Translations under genes and position numbers: made by a program
NCBI GenBank assembly: GCA_032716605.1
Contig: CM064580.1
Coordinates: 37,678,573 to 37,742,572, forward strand
DNA length: 64,000 nt
From: Paralithodes platypus
Lineage: Eukaryota; Arthropoda; Malacostraca; Decapoda; Lithodidae
Direction: 5' to 3'
Shown here: positions 11,647-23,086 of the stretch, piece by piece
How positions within the stretch are numbered: position 1 is the first letter of the stretch
Layout: each line of letters begins with the position of its first letter
The notes under the pieces: generated by a model
The model's database searches: none
What the model was told of the DNA's origin: nothing
Seen by the model: only the letters and a program-made list of their open reading frames with translations

Positions 11647-13350
11647 TCACACCCAACCCTTCTCGTCCATATGCTTATCCAATTTTATCTTAAAGCTCCC
11701 TACCGTTTTAGACCCCACTATAGCACTTGGTAGGCCATTCCACCCATCTACAACTCTGTTACCAAACCAATATTTGCCTATATCTTTTCTGAAACGAAAT
11801 TTATCTAATTTGAAACCATTGGTACGAGTTCTTTCGCTATCACTGAGCTTTAGTACATTTGTCATGTCCCCTTTGTTAATCCCACTAACCCACTTGAACA
11901 CCTCTATCATATCCCCTCTAACTCTGCGTCTCTCTAACGAATGTAAACCTAATTTCTTCAACCTTTCTTCATACGAAAGATTTCTAATATTATGGATCAT
12001 TTTTGTCATTCTACGCTGTACTCTCTCCAATGAATCTATGTCCATTCTGTAATAAGGACACCAAAATTGGACAGCATAATCCATATGGGGTCTCACTAAT
12101 GACAAGTAAAGTTTTAAGATAACATCAGCAGTTCTGTTACTCACACTCCTAGAGATGAACCCGAGAATCCTGTTTGCCTTATTACGAACGCTTATACACT
12201 GTTTTCTAGGCTTCAAATCATTGCTAACAAACACACCTAGATCTTTCTCACAGTCTGAATTTTCTAATTCTAAATTAGCTAGTTTATATTTAACATTTGT
12301 ATGCATCTTCCCTATCTTTAATACCTTGCATTTGTCAATGTTAAACTTCATCTGCCAATTTACTGACCATTCATGTAAGGTATCTAGATCCCTTTGGAGG
12401 CACTCTATATCGCTATCTGAATCAATTGATCTCCCCATTTTAGTATCGTCTGCGAATTTACTTATCCTACTAGTTATACCTAAATCTAGGTCATTTATGT
12501 ATATAAGAAACAACAGGGGACCTAATACCGATCCCTGGGGGACACCACTTTTGACTGCTCCCCACTCTGACTTGGTACCATTTATGCTGACTCTCTGTTT
12601 CCTACCAATTAGCCATGACCTAATCCATCCCAACAACGATCCTCCTATTCCATGTGCCTCAACCTTTCTCATCAATCTCTCATGAGGGACTCTGTCGAAA
12701 GCTTTACTGAAATCTAAATAAATAATATCATATGACTTGTCACTATCTACTGCTTCATATACCTCTGAGAATAAGCTAAGCAAATAAGTAAGGCAAGAAC
12801 GTCCCTGAGTGAATCCATGCTGAGAAGAATTTATTAAGTTAAATTTGTCTAAGTGGCTTCTAATTTTCCTAGCAATAATAGACTCTAGCAACTTTCCTAT
12901 GATTGATGTGAGACTAATGGGACGGTAATTGGATGCTATCGATTTATCACCTTTTTTGAAGATCGGAACTACATTTGCAAGCTTCCAAGCTTCTGGAACT
13001 AAACCTGTTTCTAAACACTTGTTAAATAAAAATGCTAATGGGCTACTTAACTCATCTCTGCATTCTTTTAATACTCTAGCATATACCTCGTCAGGACCAG
13101 GCGATTTTTGAGGTTTCAGTCTGTCAATTTCCTTAAGCACATCATTTCTACTTATACTAACTGTACTTAACATATTTTCTATACTATCACTATATACCAT
13201 ATTGACTTCTGGAATCTGTGCCAAATTTTCATTAGTGAAAACGGAAAGAAACTGACTATTTAATGTACTGCACATTTCTAAATCATTTTCTGTTATTTCT
13301 CCTATTGAAGGAGAAACATCATGTGTCAAAGGATCAAATATCATGAACAC
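11647..13350 (-). CDS. CR1-like reverse transcriptase (partial, 5'-truncated)
   Basis: Encodes a LINE reverse transcriptase that copies its RNA onto nicked genomic DNA. Visible motifs in order: KSPGPDEV linker, NYRPISLTS, HGFTQGRSCLTYL, YLDFSKAFDRVPH, SGVPQGSVLGPLLFLIYIND, the active-site FADDTK (codons at 12445-12456) and the C-terminal LERVQRRMTKMI and YEERLKKLGLHSLE blocks. The RT frame has no stop over about 560 codons, so this copy is fairly recent. The extra upstream open frame (13351-13710) lacks LINE similarity. No start codon can be assigned because the 5' part (endonuclease) is missing. The antisense ORFs over this stretch are shadows. Confidence 0.88.
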   Translation of the reverse strand: MFMIFDPLTHDVSPSIGEITENDLEMCSTLNSQFLSVFTNENLAQIPEVNMVYSDSIENMLSTVSISRNDVLKEIDRLKPQKSPGPDEVYARVLKECRDELSSPLAFLFNKCLETGLVPEAWKLANVVPIFKKGDKSIASNYRPISLTSIIGKLLESIIARKIRSHLDKFNLINSSQHGFTQGRSCLTYLLSLFSEVYEAVDSDKSYDIIYLDFSKAFDRVPHERLMRKVEAHGIGGSLLGWIRSWLIGRKQRVSINGTKSEWGAVKSGVPQGSVLGPLLFLIYINDLDLGITSRISKFADDTKMGRSIDSDSDIECLQRDLDTLHEWSVNWQMKFNIDKCKVLKIGKMHTNVKYKLANLELENSDCEKDLGVFVSNDLKPRKQCISVRNKANRILGFISRSVSNRTADVILKLYLSLVRPHMDYAVQFWCPYYRMDIDSLERVQRRMTKMIHNIRNLSYEERLKKLGLHSLERRRVRGDMIEVFKWVSGINKGDMTNVLKLSDSERTRTNGFKLDKFRFRKDIGKYWFGNRVVDGWNGLPSAIVGSKTVGSFKIKLDKHMDEKGWV

Positions 13351-13986
13351 TGAGCCACACATGGTAGGAGGTACTGTACACAGACAAGCAGACCGAAAAA
13401 TAGATTCACAGGAAAAATGTTGATGGAGGCTTGAGCAGAGACCGACACAGAATATTAATCTTGGTGAAACAAGGATATACCTGGTGTGATGGGTGCGAAA
13501 GAAATTTACATATCCGAGGGAGAATGTTGGTTGTATTAATTGTTTTGTATTTTTTTTTTTGGAAAGGGAGTGGTGTACCCCACTTGGTTGCGAATGTTTA
13601 TATATATGATATGTATATCTAAAGTAAAACTCATATGTATCACATATTAATATTAGAAAGCCAATTGGTAGAAGAGTATGCTTGGCTATTTTGGTGGGGA
13701 GGTTGGGCAAAACATTATGTTTACTGTTTTTCTCATTTTTCCACTACACCACTGAATCAAGCAGGCTCCAATAAAAAACTAATCAAATCTCCCCCATCGT
13801 GTACGTATTACTATCTCTTGACAAACACTGTTTTCAAACCTGTAAAAGCTGCATTTTTTGGATTGACCACCACCTCTCTTAGATGAGTTTTCTTTGTAAA
13901 ACTCGACCCCTCCTGAAATGCAACCAAAGGTACCTCAAAGGGTTGGAAATAGGTCCATACACATGACCCTATATAGGTTTCAATTT
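13351..13986. other. gene-free stretch
   Basis: No recognised gene or element between the truncated end of CR1-A1 and the inverted repeat at 13987. Confidence 0.55.
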
Positions 13987-14232
13987 CTTGCATGAAGTAT
14001 ATAAATGCGTCCAGAACACGATGTTTTTATTTAAATTGTAAGTTCTTATTATCCGATATATTGACCTTATAATATAGCCTTCTCTGATAGTGTGTGACCT
14101 GCTGTTTAAAGATAATTTCGCGCACTATCAAAGTAGGCTGTATTATAAGGTCAATGTATAAACAAATTGGAAGCTTACAACAATTTTAGAAACACCATAA
14201 TGTTCTAGATATATTTATCTACTTCATGCAGG
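13987..14232. repeat. imperfect inverted repeat (foldback), arms about 110 bp
   Basis: The left arm (13987-14095) begins CTTGCATGAAG and ends ...GATAGTGTGTG. The right arm (14111-14232) is its diverged reverse complement, beginning CGCGCACTATC and ending CTTCATGCAGG. The best-conserved part is TATTGACCTTATAATATAGC and its partner. No ORF; it looks like a decayed foldback element. Confidence 0.8.
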
Positions 14233-14640
14233 TGTTTTCAACTGGAAAAATTCGAAAGATATTAAAATACCCGCCTACATTACAAAGTTAATTTACTATT
14301 ACTGTGCATAATTTGTTATATACTCATCATTATTCATACAACTGCATTTGTATTACAACTTTAAAAAATACAAGTAGTTTCTACTATCTATTCTGCATAT
14401 AATGAGGTAATATAAAAGACAATGGTTGTGAAGACAATGTTTGTTATAATAAAATGTCCATCACAAGGGAGGAGGGAGTACAAAGGAAATCAAGCAACAA
14501 CAGATCTAGTGACCCTTCTAGGTTGCTTGTCCTCCAAAACACTGAGGATCAAGTGTCCAAACAGTGGTTTAGAGTGGGTAAGGGAACATTGGAAAGCGAA
14601 TTACTGCCCTGGAACTAATGTCCGTGGCAGGATTAGGAAG
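14233..14640. other. gene-free stretch
   Basis: AT-rich. A short plus-strand ORF at 14422-14670 has no recognisable motif and is probably chance. Confidence 0.5.
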
Positions 14641-14688
14641 TTAGTAGGGGACAAATGGGTTAGTAACTGAGGGGGGGATAAAATAAAG

Positions 14689-17565
14689 TTATTCATTTAC
14701 AAACGCAGTCAGTCGCGGGTTTGATGCGAGATATTTGTCTAGGCGGAGTTTAAATGAATCAACGGTGATGCGGTCTATAACGTTTCGGGGAAGCCCATTC
14801 CACAAGTTGACAACTCGATTGAAGAAGAAATTCTTAGATTCGTGTGAGTTAAAAGATTTACCAATAATTTTGCAACCGTTTCCCCGCGTGTAATTAGCTT
14901 GGTCGATAGTGAAGTACTTACTACAGTTCATATTGTCAATGCCTTTGATGATTTTGAACACTTGAATTAAGTCACCTCTTAATCTGCGCTGGGTTGAAGG
15001 AAATAGATTTAATTCTCTAAGACGCTCTTCGTATGGTTTGTTCTTTAGGCTACGTATCATTTTGGTAACTCTACGTTGAACTCGTTCTAGCTTGTTTATA
15101 TCTTTTTGGTAATAAGGGCACCAGGATTGAACGCAGTATTCCAGAAGAGGGCGGACTAAGGAATTGTAAAGGGTTAGGATAACTTCTTTGGATTTATGCT
15201 CAAATGACCTGCCTATAAAGCCAATTATTTTGTTTGCCTTCTTAACAACTTCTGAACATTGTTGACTCGGTTTTAGGTTACTCGATATTGTTACTCCCAG
15301 ATCGGTTTCTCTGTTTACATTCTTAAGCTGAGTGCCATTCATCGAATAGTTTGCTTTCTCATTTAGGTATCCGATATGTAGTACCGCATTGTCCGCATTG
15401 AAACTCATTTGCCAAATTTGGGCCCAACATGACAATTTATCTAGATTGTGTTGCATATCGTCAACTTGTTCTTTTGAGGGTACGCTATTTGCAATATTTG
15501 TATCGTCAGCAAATTTTGAGATTGTACAGGTGAGACCCTCATCTATGTCGTTGATGTAAATTAGAAAGATAATTGGTCCTAGTACCGATCCCTGGGGTAC
15601 CCCGCTACTTACATTGGTCCATTTAGATGCCTTACCGTTTATGACTACTCTTTGCTTTCTGTCGCTGAGCCAATTTTCTATCCATTTCAACACACCGTCT
15701 TGTATTCCATGCGCTTTTAGTTTTAGCAGTAAACGATTGTGGGGAACTTTGTCAAAGGCCTTTTGAAAATCAAGGTATATAATATCTACAGCTTTACTCT
15801 CATCGTAGAGGTTGAGGATATCGTGGAAGAAGTCTAAGAGGTTTGTTAAACAGGAACGTTTTTTACGAAAGCCGTGTTGAGTATCTTTAAGTATGTTATT
15901 TTCCTCTAAGTGATTTACGAGTCTGTCTCGTATGACCGTTTCTAGCATTTTACATACAACTGAGGTTAAGCTAATTGGACGATAGTTACTGGGTAGGGAT
16001 TTGCTGCCTTTTTTTAATATCGGTGTTACGTTGGCTAGCTTCCACTGATCGGGCATAGTTCCAGACTGCAAGGATTTATTGAATAGTAATGTCAGTGGTT
16101 TGGAGAGCTCATCCTTAGCTTCCTTTAGAACTCTAGGCGAGATTTTATCAGGTCAAGGCGTTTTATTTACCTTGAGTTTATCTAAACAATTCAATACTTC
16201 TCTCTCTGTAACAGTGATATTGCTTAGAACATCTGAATTATCAATCTGAATCGGCGATGGTGTAGGGATATCACTGAGGTCTTCTGTTGTAAAAACTGAT
16301 GCAAAGAAGGTATTGAGGGCATTACTCATTTGTACTTCGTCTTTGGTGTATTCTCCATTTTCATCGACTAACGGTCCAACAGTTGAAGTAACTACTTTTT
16401 TCTTTCTGATATAACTATAAAATTCTTTCGGGTTTGTTTTACTTTGATTTGCAATATGTAACTCTAAGGTCTTTTTACTTTGCTTAATTAACTTTTTGGC
16501 TTTGCGTCGTAGCTCTACAAATTTCAGCCGTTCTTCGTCATTTTGTGAGGATTTTAATCTATCATTAGCAAATTTTTTAGCAAGCAGGCAGTTTGAAATA
16601 TCTTTATTCCACCATTTGGGCTTATTATTATGGCCTGGACGCCGTATTTTCGATGGTATGCAGTCTTGCACTGCTTTTAGGTAAGTGGCTTCGAATAACT
16701 TCCAAGATGTATTTATGTCGTTATTGTGAATTAAAAAGCTCCAGTCAGTTTCTTTAAACATAGCTCTAAGTTTATGGAAGTTTGGTTTCTTGAAATTAGG
16801 GACTTTTTCGATGCTACTATTTGGTTCGTTACTAGTAAACTTTAAAGTGAAAGTTATCGTACGATGGTCGCTGTTACTGAATTCATCACCAACATTCAAA
16901 TTCTCTATTAATTCTTCTTTTGTTGCAAGTACAATGTCAAGAACGTTATTACCACGGGTTGGCGTTCGAACAAATTGATAAAGCGAACTCTCTTGCAAGT
17001 TCGTATACAAGTCATGTCCGGAGTGTGAAGTAAGAGTATCGCCCCACTTGGTCACAGGTAAATTAAAGTCGCCAAAAATTACGGTATCTTGTGAGTTACT
17101 TACATCTGCAATTTGTTCGTAAATTTCTCGGTCAGTTTGCACTGATTGAGCTGGAGGTCTGTATATTAATGCAAGTATTATTTTTGTACCTTTATTATTC
17201 TTTATTAGCACAAAAGATGCGTCGACGTTCACAATTTGAGGTTTTGACAAGAGGGTAGGGTTAAGACTTTCTTTGATATAAAGTAAAACGCCACCTCCAT
17301 TTCGATTTATTCGGCTTTTCTCAAACATTACATAACTGGGAAGTGAATACTCTGCTAAAAAGTCTCTATCTTCTGTATTGAGCCAAGATTCTGTTATGCC
17401 AATCACATCATAATTTTCTGTAAACACTAGCTCCTCTAAATCTGACAATTTATTGCGTATGCTACGAGCGTTTGCATAGAAAACCTTTAAATTTGTTATT
17501 TTAGAACTCACGGAACGCTCTTTAATAATATTTTTGGTTCTTGTCGGATCTACATTGATGTTCAT
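14689..17565 (-). pseudogene. CR1-like ORF2: APE endonuclease + reverse transcriptase, one nonsense codon
   Basis: A single frame of about 958 codons, interrupted only by an in-frame TGA at 16153-16155 just after the VNKTP linker. In family members a glycine normally stands there (the K-x-PGPD motif), so a point nonsense mutation is likely. Endonuclease motifs: YANARSIRNK, ITESWL, IYRPP, FGDFNLP and SDHRTI. These cover the Mg-binding Asn/Glu/Asp and the catalytic SDH of the exonuclease-endonuclease-phosphatase fold. RT motifs: NYRPISLTS, HGFRKKRSCL, YLDFQKAFDKVPH, SGVPQGSVLGP and FADDTN (15502-15513). The C-terminal region has LERVQRRVTKMI and a YEERLRELNL block. Apart from the stop it looks full length for ORF2. 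Confidence 0.88.
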
Positions 17566-17648
17566 GGCTGTCCTCGGTCCTCGCTGTCTTCGGTCCTTAT
17601 CGCTGGTGGTCCTCGGTTGCCTCTGTTTTTTTCTTGGCGTTGGATGAT

Positions 17649-17965
17649 TTATGTCACTGCTGCTTCTTCTCGGATGGCGTTTTTTGATCCATGGCTGCGG
17701 ACTGCTTCGTGTAGGAGACGACCCATGCGTGCTGAACCCACAGGGTTTAGATGAGTGCCATTCTTGCGGAACAGAGTAGGCTGGTTGTAGAAGTTGTCCC
17801 AGAGGTTGATGAATTCAACTTCTTCCCTCAGACACAAATATTTTACATAATATTACACGGTTCACGCAGACTACCACTTAGCTATACTAATATATCGAGA
17901 GGCAGCGTTGGCAATGTCTGGCAGGTGGGTAGCCAAATTTTGCACCACGTTGTATGATTATATCA
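17649..17965 (-). pseudogene. CR1-like ORF1 C-terminus (SGNH/GDSL esterase remnant)
   Basis: The last 62 codons (17837 down to 17649) read EFINLWDNFYNQPTLFR, then NGTHLNPVGSARMGRLLHEA. This matches the C-terminal block of the esterase domain found in CR1-type ORF1 proteins, in which a DxxH pair completes the catalytic triad. Here the Asp is replaced by Asn (NGTH). More diverged esterase-like sequence with stops continues upstream to about 17965. It lies just upstream of ORF2, as expected for ORF1. Confidence 0.6.
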
Positions 17966-17984
17966 TTGATGAATTCAATATAAT

Positions 17985-18230
17985 AATAAAAGTGATTTTA
18001 CGATGATCACGTGTACTAAATTTATGACATATTGATACTTGGCGTATTATTCATTATTAGTTGCAAAGATTATATCAAGGACGTTATTGCCTCGTGTTGA
18101 CGATTCAACATATTGCAAGAGCGAACTTTCTTGCAAATTATTATACAAGTCAGATCCTATATGAAATATAAGAGACTCCCAACCGCCCCATACCCAAACT
18201 TGGTACAGGCAGATTGAAGTCTCCAAAAAG

Positions 18231-18262
<32 letters not shown>

Positions 18263-20035
18263 CTATGTGATGGAGGGAGACAAAAGGCAGAACTGCCTAC
18301 AGCGAGTGCCTCCCCCATAGTTGAAAGAGTGACAGGGCCAAAATCAAGGGAAGGGACGTTCGAGCCAAAATGCCTGGACACACTGAGTTTGAAGCAATTT
18401 AAGTCATAGGAAGAGGGAAAGACTGATTCTGGGAGAGAGTTCCAGAGCTCAGCTGTTGAGTAGAAGAAAGTTTGAGAGTAACGTTTCACTCTTGGGTTGG
18501 AGAGATGCACAGAGTAGGGGTGGGATTGAGTTGCAAGACAGGTACCACGTGCCCTACGTAAAGGAGGTGGTATACACTGGGAAAGCTCTGAGGAACACTG
18601 ATTATTATAGTAGCGATAGAATAGCGAGAGATATGCAACATTGCGGCGGAGAGAGAGAGATTGCAGAGAGTTGGTGAGTGGACTGGAGTTAATGATACGA
18701 AAGGCCTTCCTTTCAACTTTGTCTAGGAGAGCGGTGTGAGAGGAACCTCCCCACACATGTGAACAATACTCAATACAAGGATTATTACTTACTGGTTATT
18801 ACTTATATCTGCATATTGATCGAAAATCTGTGTATTAATATTTGTTGATTACGCGGTGGTAGGTACATTAATCAAAGGGTATTTTTGGGGGGAGATTATT
18901 TTATATATTAATGTAAATAATGTCTATATTATTTCTTGATAGTTTAGAGACTAAAACGGGATCGAGATAATCTGTAACTTACAACAGTACTTCTCTTCCA
19001 TTTCAGTTTGCCTGAGTACATTCAAACATTATGTATCCAGGTATGGTGTATTCTGCTAGGGAGTCTCTTCGACCAGTGTTTATCCATGAGTCGGTAATTC
19101 TTATTATACAAATGTTTTCAATGGAGACTACGTCTTTTAGGTTTGAACATTTGTTGCCTATACTCCGAGAGATTGCAGGAATACATTAACAGACTGGAAA
19201 TAAATAGTACATGTATGATTAGATCTAATTACTTGGTTACAACTGTGCTCTACGTTGATTCTTTAGACTGTCCCCAACCATCTGCGTTTTTGTGGATGAA
19301 ACATACAAGCTGCATCATTTCGGACTCTAACTATCCTAGGCGGGCTGACCCCACTTGACTCAAGTGGAGACTATCTCTGACAAACATGTGAGGTTGATCA
19401 AAGTAACGGTCCCAGGTATTGATTAACTCGATTCCATCCAGGATGCACAGATTTTTCAATCAGCTGTTGATGCTGAAAGGTTTGTTGAATTATGTGTTGT
19501 CTTTAGTCATTGTAGGGAGGATACCTGAAAAAATTAAGTATTGTAATTTTTTGTACTGCAGGATCCTACTACGATACTTCTCTTAACAGTTCCTCTTATG
19601 GTATCCGTATTATTTCAATTGTACCTGAATAAATGAGGTAAAGGGTGATATTTTGTTCAAGGGTGATGACTTCGGCGATGGCAGCAGCAACATCATGTAC
19701 AGTTGTACACCCACACCTGGAATATAGAAACGCTTCCTACTCTTGGGTGCCCTGCTGCAGAACTCAGTTATTGTCCTCAAACAATGTTGTCTCAAATGAG
19801 CTTGACCTCATTGTCCTCCTTTTCAGCGTAACCAAGAATTTGAAATGTGTTAAAAGTCGTCACAGGACTGATCTTCCTCTCTGGGTGGACACTATTCCTC
19901 GTGACTCTGAAGGCAGTCTGTGGTGGTGAAACACTGTTAGCGATAGCCTGGGTTGACACTGCAGGAGGCCTTGGTGATTCAGGGGCAACACTCCTGGAAT
20001 CAACGTTCGTATTGGTAGTGGCTGGCAGAGGAGTT
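17985..20035 (-). pseudogene. CR1-C: decayed CR1-like LINE (endonuclease and ORF1 parts only)
   Basis: Nucleotide-level relative of CR1-B. Segments 17985-18233 and 18778-19200 align by eye to CR1-B endonuclease sequence (around 16860-17450), and the break between them is a Jockey-like insertion. Upstream, 19325-19445 (minus) encodes ELINTWDRYFDQPHMFVRDS then LHLSQVGSARLG, the esterase C-terminal block with the Asp retained. 19610-19800 holds a GDNIV...EFCSRAPKSRKRF-like esterase N-terminal block with stops. 19800-20035 is a Pro/Thr-rich ORF1 N-terminus. The RT half is absent. Multiple stops and frameshifts; nonfunctional. Confidence 0.7.
18234..18777 (-). mobile_element. Jockey-like LINE, 3' end with poly(A), nested in CR1-C
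   Basis: A minus-strand frame (about 18756 to 18270) encodes the C-terminus of a Jockey-type RT protein: WGGSSHTALLDKVERKAFR, SLRRNVAYLSLFYRYY, CIPPPLRRARGT and ELWNSLPESVFPSSYDL. It runs into an A tail (poly-T on the plus strand, 18234-18262). It interrupts the CR1-C endonuclease, whose homologous sequence resumes at about 18778. The same family occurs at 29330-31385 and 49960-52070. No clear target duplication was found. Confidence 0.8.
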
Positions 20036-21100
20036 TCATTAACTAGTAGGATAAGTAAATTTGCAGACGATACCAAAATGGGGAGAACAATTGATTCAGA
20101 TAGAGATATAGAGTGCCTCCAAAGGGATCTAGATACCTTACACGAATGGTCAGTAAATTGGCAGATGAAGTTTAACATTGACAAATGCAAGGTATTAAAG
20201 ATAGGGAAGATGCATACAAATGTTAAATATAAACTAGCTAATATGGAATTAGAAAACTCGAATTGTGAGAAAGATCTAGGTGTGTTTGTTAGCAATGATT
20301 TGAAGCCTAGATAACAGTGTATAAGCGTTCGAAACAAGGCAAACAGGATTCTCGGGTTCATCTCTAGGAGTGTGCGTAACAGAACTGCTGATGTTATCTT
20401 AAAACTTTACTTGTCATTAGTGAGACCCCATATGGATTATGCTGTTCAATTTTGGTGTCCTTATTACAGAATGGACATAGATTCATTGGAGAGAGTACAA
20501 CGTAGAATGACAAAAATGATCCATAATATTAGAAATCTTCCGTATAAAGAAAGGTTGAAGAAATTAGGCTTACATTCGTTAGAGAGACGCAGAGTTAGAG
20601 GGGATATGATAGAGGTGTTCAAGTGGGTTAGTGGGATTAACAAAGGGGACATGACAAATGTACTAAAGCTCAGTGATAGCGAAAGAACTCTTACCAATGG
20701 TTTCAAATTAGATAAATTTTGTTTCAGAAAAGATATAGGCAAATATTGGTTTGGTAACAGAGTTGTAGATGGGTGGATGGATGGGTGGGACTACCAAGTG
20801 CTATAGAGGGATTTAAAACGATAGGGAGCTTTAAGATAAAATTGGATAAGCATATGGACGAGAAGGGTTGGGTGTGAAGGGGGATCAGCAGGGTTGGGCC
20901 AATCAGCGCTCTGCAGACCCCCGTAATCCTGCGTTAATCTCTAACCGTTTTGGTAAGATGATCCTCAGGGTATTAGAGTGTTGAGCCTATAATTGAGCTT
21001 TGTAATTGAACTGGGGTTGTGTGGGACAGGGATCTGCCTTGCTTGGGCCAATCGGCTTTCTGCGGACTCCCATTTTCTTATGTTCTTATGTTCTTATTAC
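20036..21100 (+). pseudogene. CR1-A2: 5'-truncated CR1-like LINE copy, broken
   Basis: Plus-strand copy of CR1-A1 starting inside the RT at the SRISKFADDTK block and running through the C-terminus and 3' UTR to TTCTTATG octamers at about 21078-21096. There is an in-frame TAA at 20312-20314 where CR1-A1 has a Lys codon, and a frame disruption near 20770-20800 in a GGATGGATGG stretch. Otherwise very similar to CR1-A1. The copy begins in the middle of the gene, as expected from incomplete reverse transcription. Confidence 0.88.
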
Positions 21101-21344
21101 CTATGTAACGTTGGCACTCACAAACTCCTCAAGGTATTTACTCTACAAGTTAATATATTGATAAGTTGTGTGGCCATTCCTAGTTGTTCCTCAAGTTCTG
21201 TGTATTGGATACAGAATCTGCATTTCATTGCATTTTCATTGGGTAAGATTGTCGTACCATAGCCCCCACTACAAGACGCACAAGTACGTAGCTTAGGCAA
21301 TCTCTTAGAAGAATGAGACATATGAATATATATGGATAGATACC

Positions 21345-21414
<70 letters not shown>

Positions 21415-21638
21415 ACATAGAGCTACATAGATACACAGACCACACAGACCTCAAGGTCCTTACTAGGCAGTCTGGCCTTACAAACTATAATATGCATATA
21501 TACACATACACATACATACATATACATATATATATATACATATATATACACATACATATACACATACATACATACACACATATATATACAGTATATATAT
21601 ACATACTGTACAGTGCACACACATACATATACATATAC

Positions 21639-21640
<2 letters not shown>
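21345..21640. repeat. (GA)n and (CA/TA)n microsatellites with an intervening dispersed motif
   Basis: (GA)n at about 21345-21411 is followed by AGAGCTACATAGATACACAG and CCACACAGACCTC, which recur next to another GA/CT tract at about 55290-55340. An imperfect ACATATATAC tract follows at about 21490-21640. Tyr/Val/Cys-rich ORFs here are simple-sequence artefacts. Confidence 0.9.
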
Positions 21641-21641
<1 letters not shown>

Positions 21642-21676
<35 letters not shown>

Positions 21677-23086
21677 CCATTCATATCACCCCAGCCCTCT
21701 GCAGATAGAGGTCAAGCCTTCCCTTGAAGGCGTTTATTGTGTCGCTCTCCACCACTCTCGCTGGTAGTTTATTCCACTCTGTCGCCACACTGTAGGTGAA
21801 GAAACTCTTTGTGACATCTAGGTTTGCCTTTTTGGTTTTTAATTTCATTCCATTTCCGCGAGTTTGATTAGTATTGTTTAATGTGAATAGTGCATTTACA
21901 TCGACTTTGTCGAAACCTTTTAGTATCTTAAAGCACTCAATAAGCTGACCCCTCAACCTCCTCTTTTTTAATGAGAACAGGTTCAATCGTTTAAGTCTTT
22001 CTTCATATGGTTTATTTCTTAATGAGGGTATCATCTTCGTCGCTCTACGCTGTACTGACTCGAGTCTTACAATGTCCTTGATCAGATAAGGTGACCAGAA
22101 CTGCACACCATATTCAAGGTGGGGCCTCACCATACTTTTGAACAGTGGCACTATTACGTTTTCATGTTTATATGTAAATTTTCGTTTAATAAAGCCCAAT
22201 GCTATGTTTGCCTTATTTGCAGCTGCTATACATTGGTCGGAAGTTTTTAGGTTTTCAGATATTAGTACCCCTAGGTCTTTTACTACCGTTGCGGTTTTTA
22301 TTTGTTTGCCATTCATTTCGTATTTGTATTTCATATTTCTGCTACCAACCTGCAGCACCTGACATTTATCGACATTGAAGGGCATCTGCCATTTTTTCGA
22401 CCACTCTGATATCTTGTTTAAATCAGATTGCAACGCATTTCTATCATCTTCGTTCAGGACTGTATTTCCTATTTTTGTATCGTCGGCGAATTTGGAAATG
22501 GTGTTGTTTACCCCTACATCGATATCGTTAATGTAAATGAGAAACAGGACCGGTCCAAGGACTGAACCCTGTGGAACTCCACTAGTGACAGGCTCCCACT
22601 CCGATTCCACTCCATTTATCACCACTCTCTGTCTTCTGTCCGTAAGCCAATTTTTTATCCAAGAATGAATTTCACCTTTGATACCTATCCTCTCCAGTTT
22701 AGCCAATAGTTTTCGGTGAGGCACCTTGTCGAAAGCTTTTTGAAAGTCCAAGAAGATTATATCTAGTGATTTCGTCATGTCGTTATATGTGAATAGTTTG
22801 TTATAAAATTCAATCAAATTTGTTAGGCATGACTTATTTGATCTAAAGCCGTGTTGACTATTTTTGATTAGGTTGTTTGATTCGAGGTAATCTACAATCT
22901 TATCTCTAATGATTTTTTCCATGATTTTTCCTACAATTGAAGTTAGGCTAATTGGTCTGTAATTACTCGCTTTGGCCTTGCTACCCTTCTTGTATATCGG
23001 CGTAATGTTCGCATCTTTCCAATCACTCGGTACAATCCCCTGTAGTAGTGATAAGTTAAATAGTTGTGTCAGGGGTTTTGCTATTT

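Larger units (their letters stand above)
11281..13350 (-). mobile_element. CR1-like LINE, copy CR1-A1, 5'-truncated
   Basis: A minus-strand non-LTR retrotransposon whose coding part encodes the end of the endonuclease-RT linker, the RT and a C-terminal domain. Its 3' end (low coordinates) terminates in octamers TTCTTATG on the minus strand. CR1 LINEs are known to end in short 8-bp direct repeats rather than poly(A), which supports the CR1 assignment. The endonuclease and ORF1 are absent. Similarity to other LINEs fades near 13350, although the frame stays open to 13710 by chance. A near-identical truncated copy lies on the plus strand at 20036-21100. Confidence 0.85.
14640..17965 (-). mobile_element. 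CR1-like LINE, copy CR1-B
   Basis: The most complete LINE in the window. Reading on the minus strand from 17965 it has the C-terminal part of ORF1 (SGNH-esterase-like), an APE-type endonuclease, the linker and the RT with its C-terminal domain. It ends in an A/T-rich 3' region below 14689 (minus-strand AATAACTTTATTTTATCC). The 5' end of ORF1 is missing. At its 5' side it abuts the decayed relative CR1-C in the same orientation. Confidence 0.85.

Noticed and set aside
11600..13111. Plus-strand ORFs of 60-176 codons
   Set aside because: Antisense shadows of the CR1-A1 RT frame.
13351..13710. Extension of the CR1-A1 RT frame to 13710
   Set aside because: No LINE similarity beyond about 13350; the open frame there is fortuitous and runs into T-rich sequence.
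21423..21684. Tyr/Val/Cys-rich ORFs
   Set aside because: Translated CA/TA and poly-T simple sequence.
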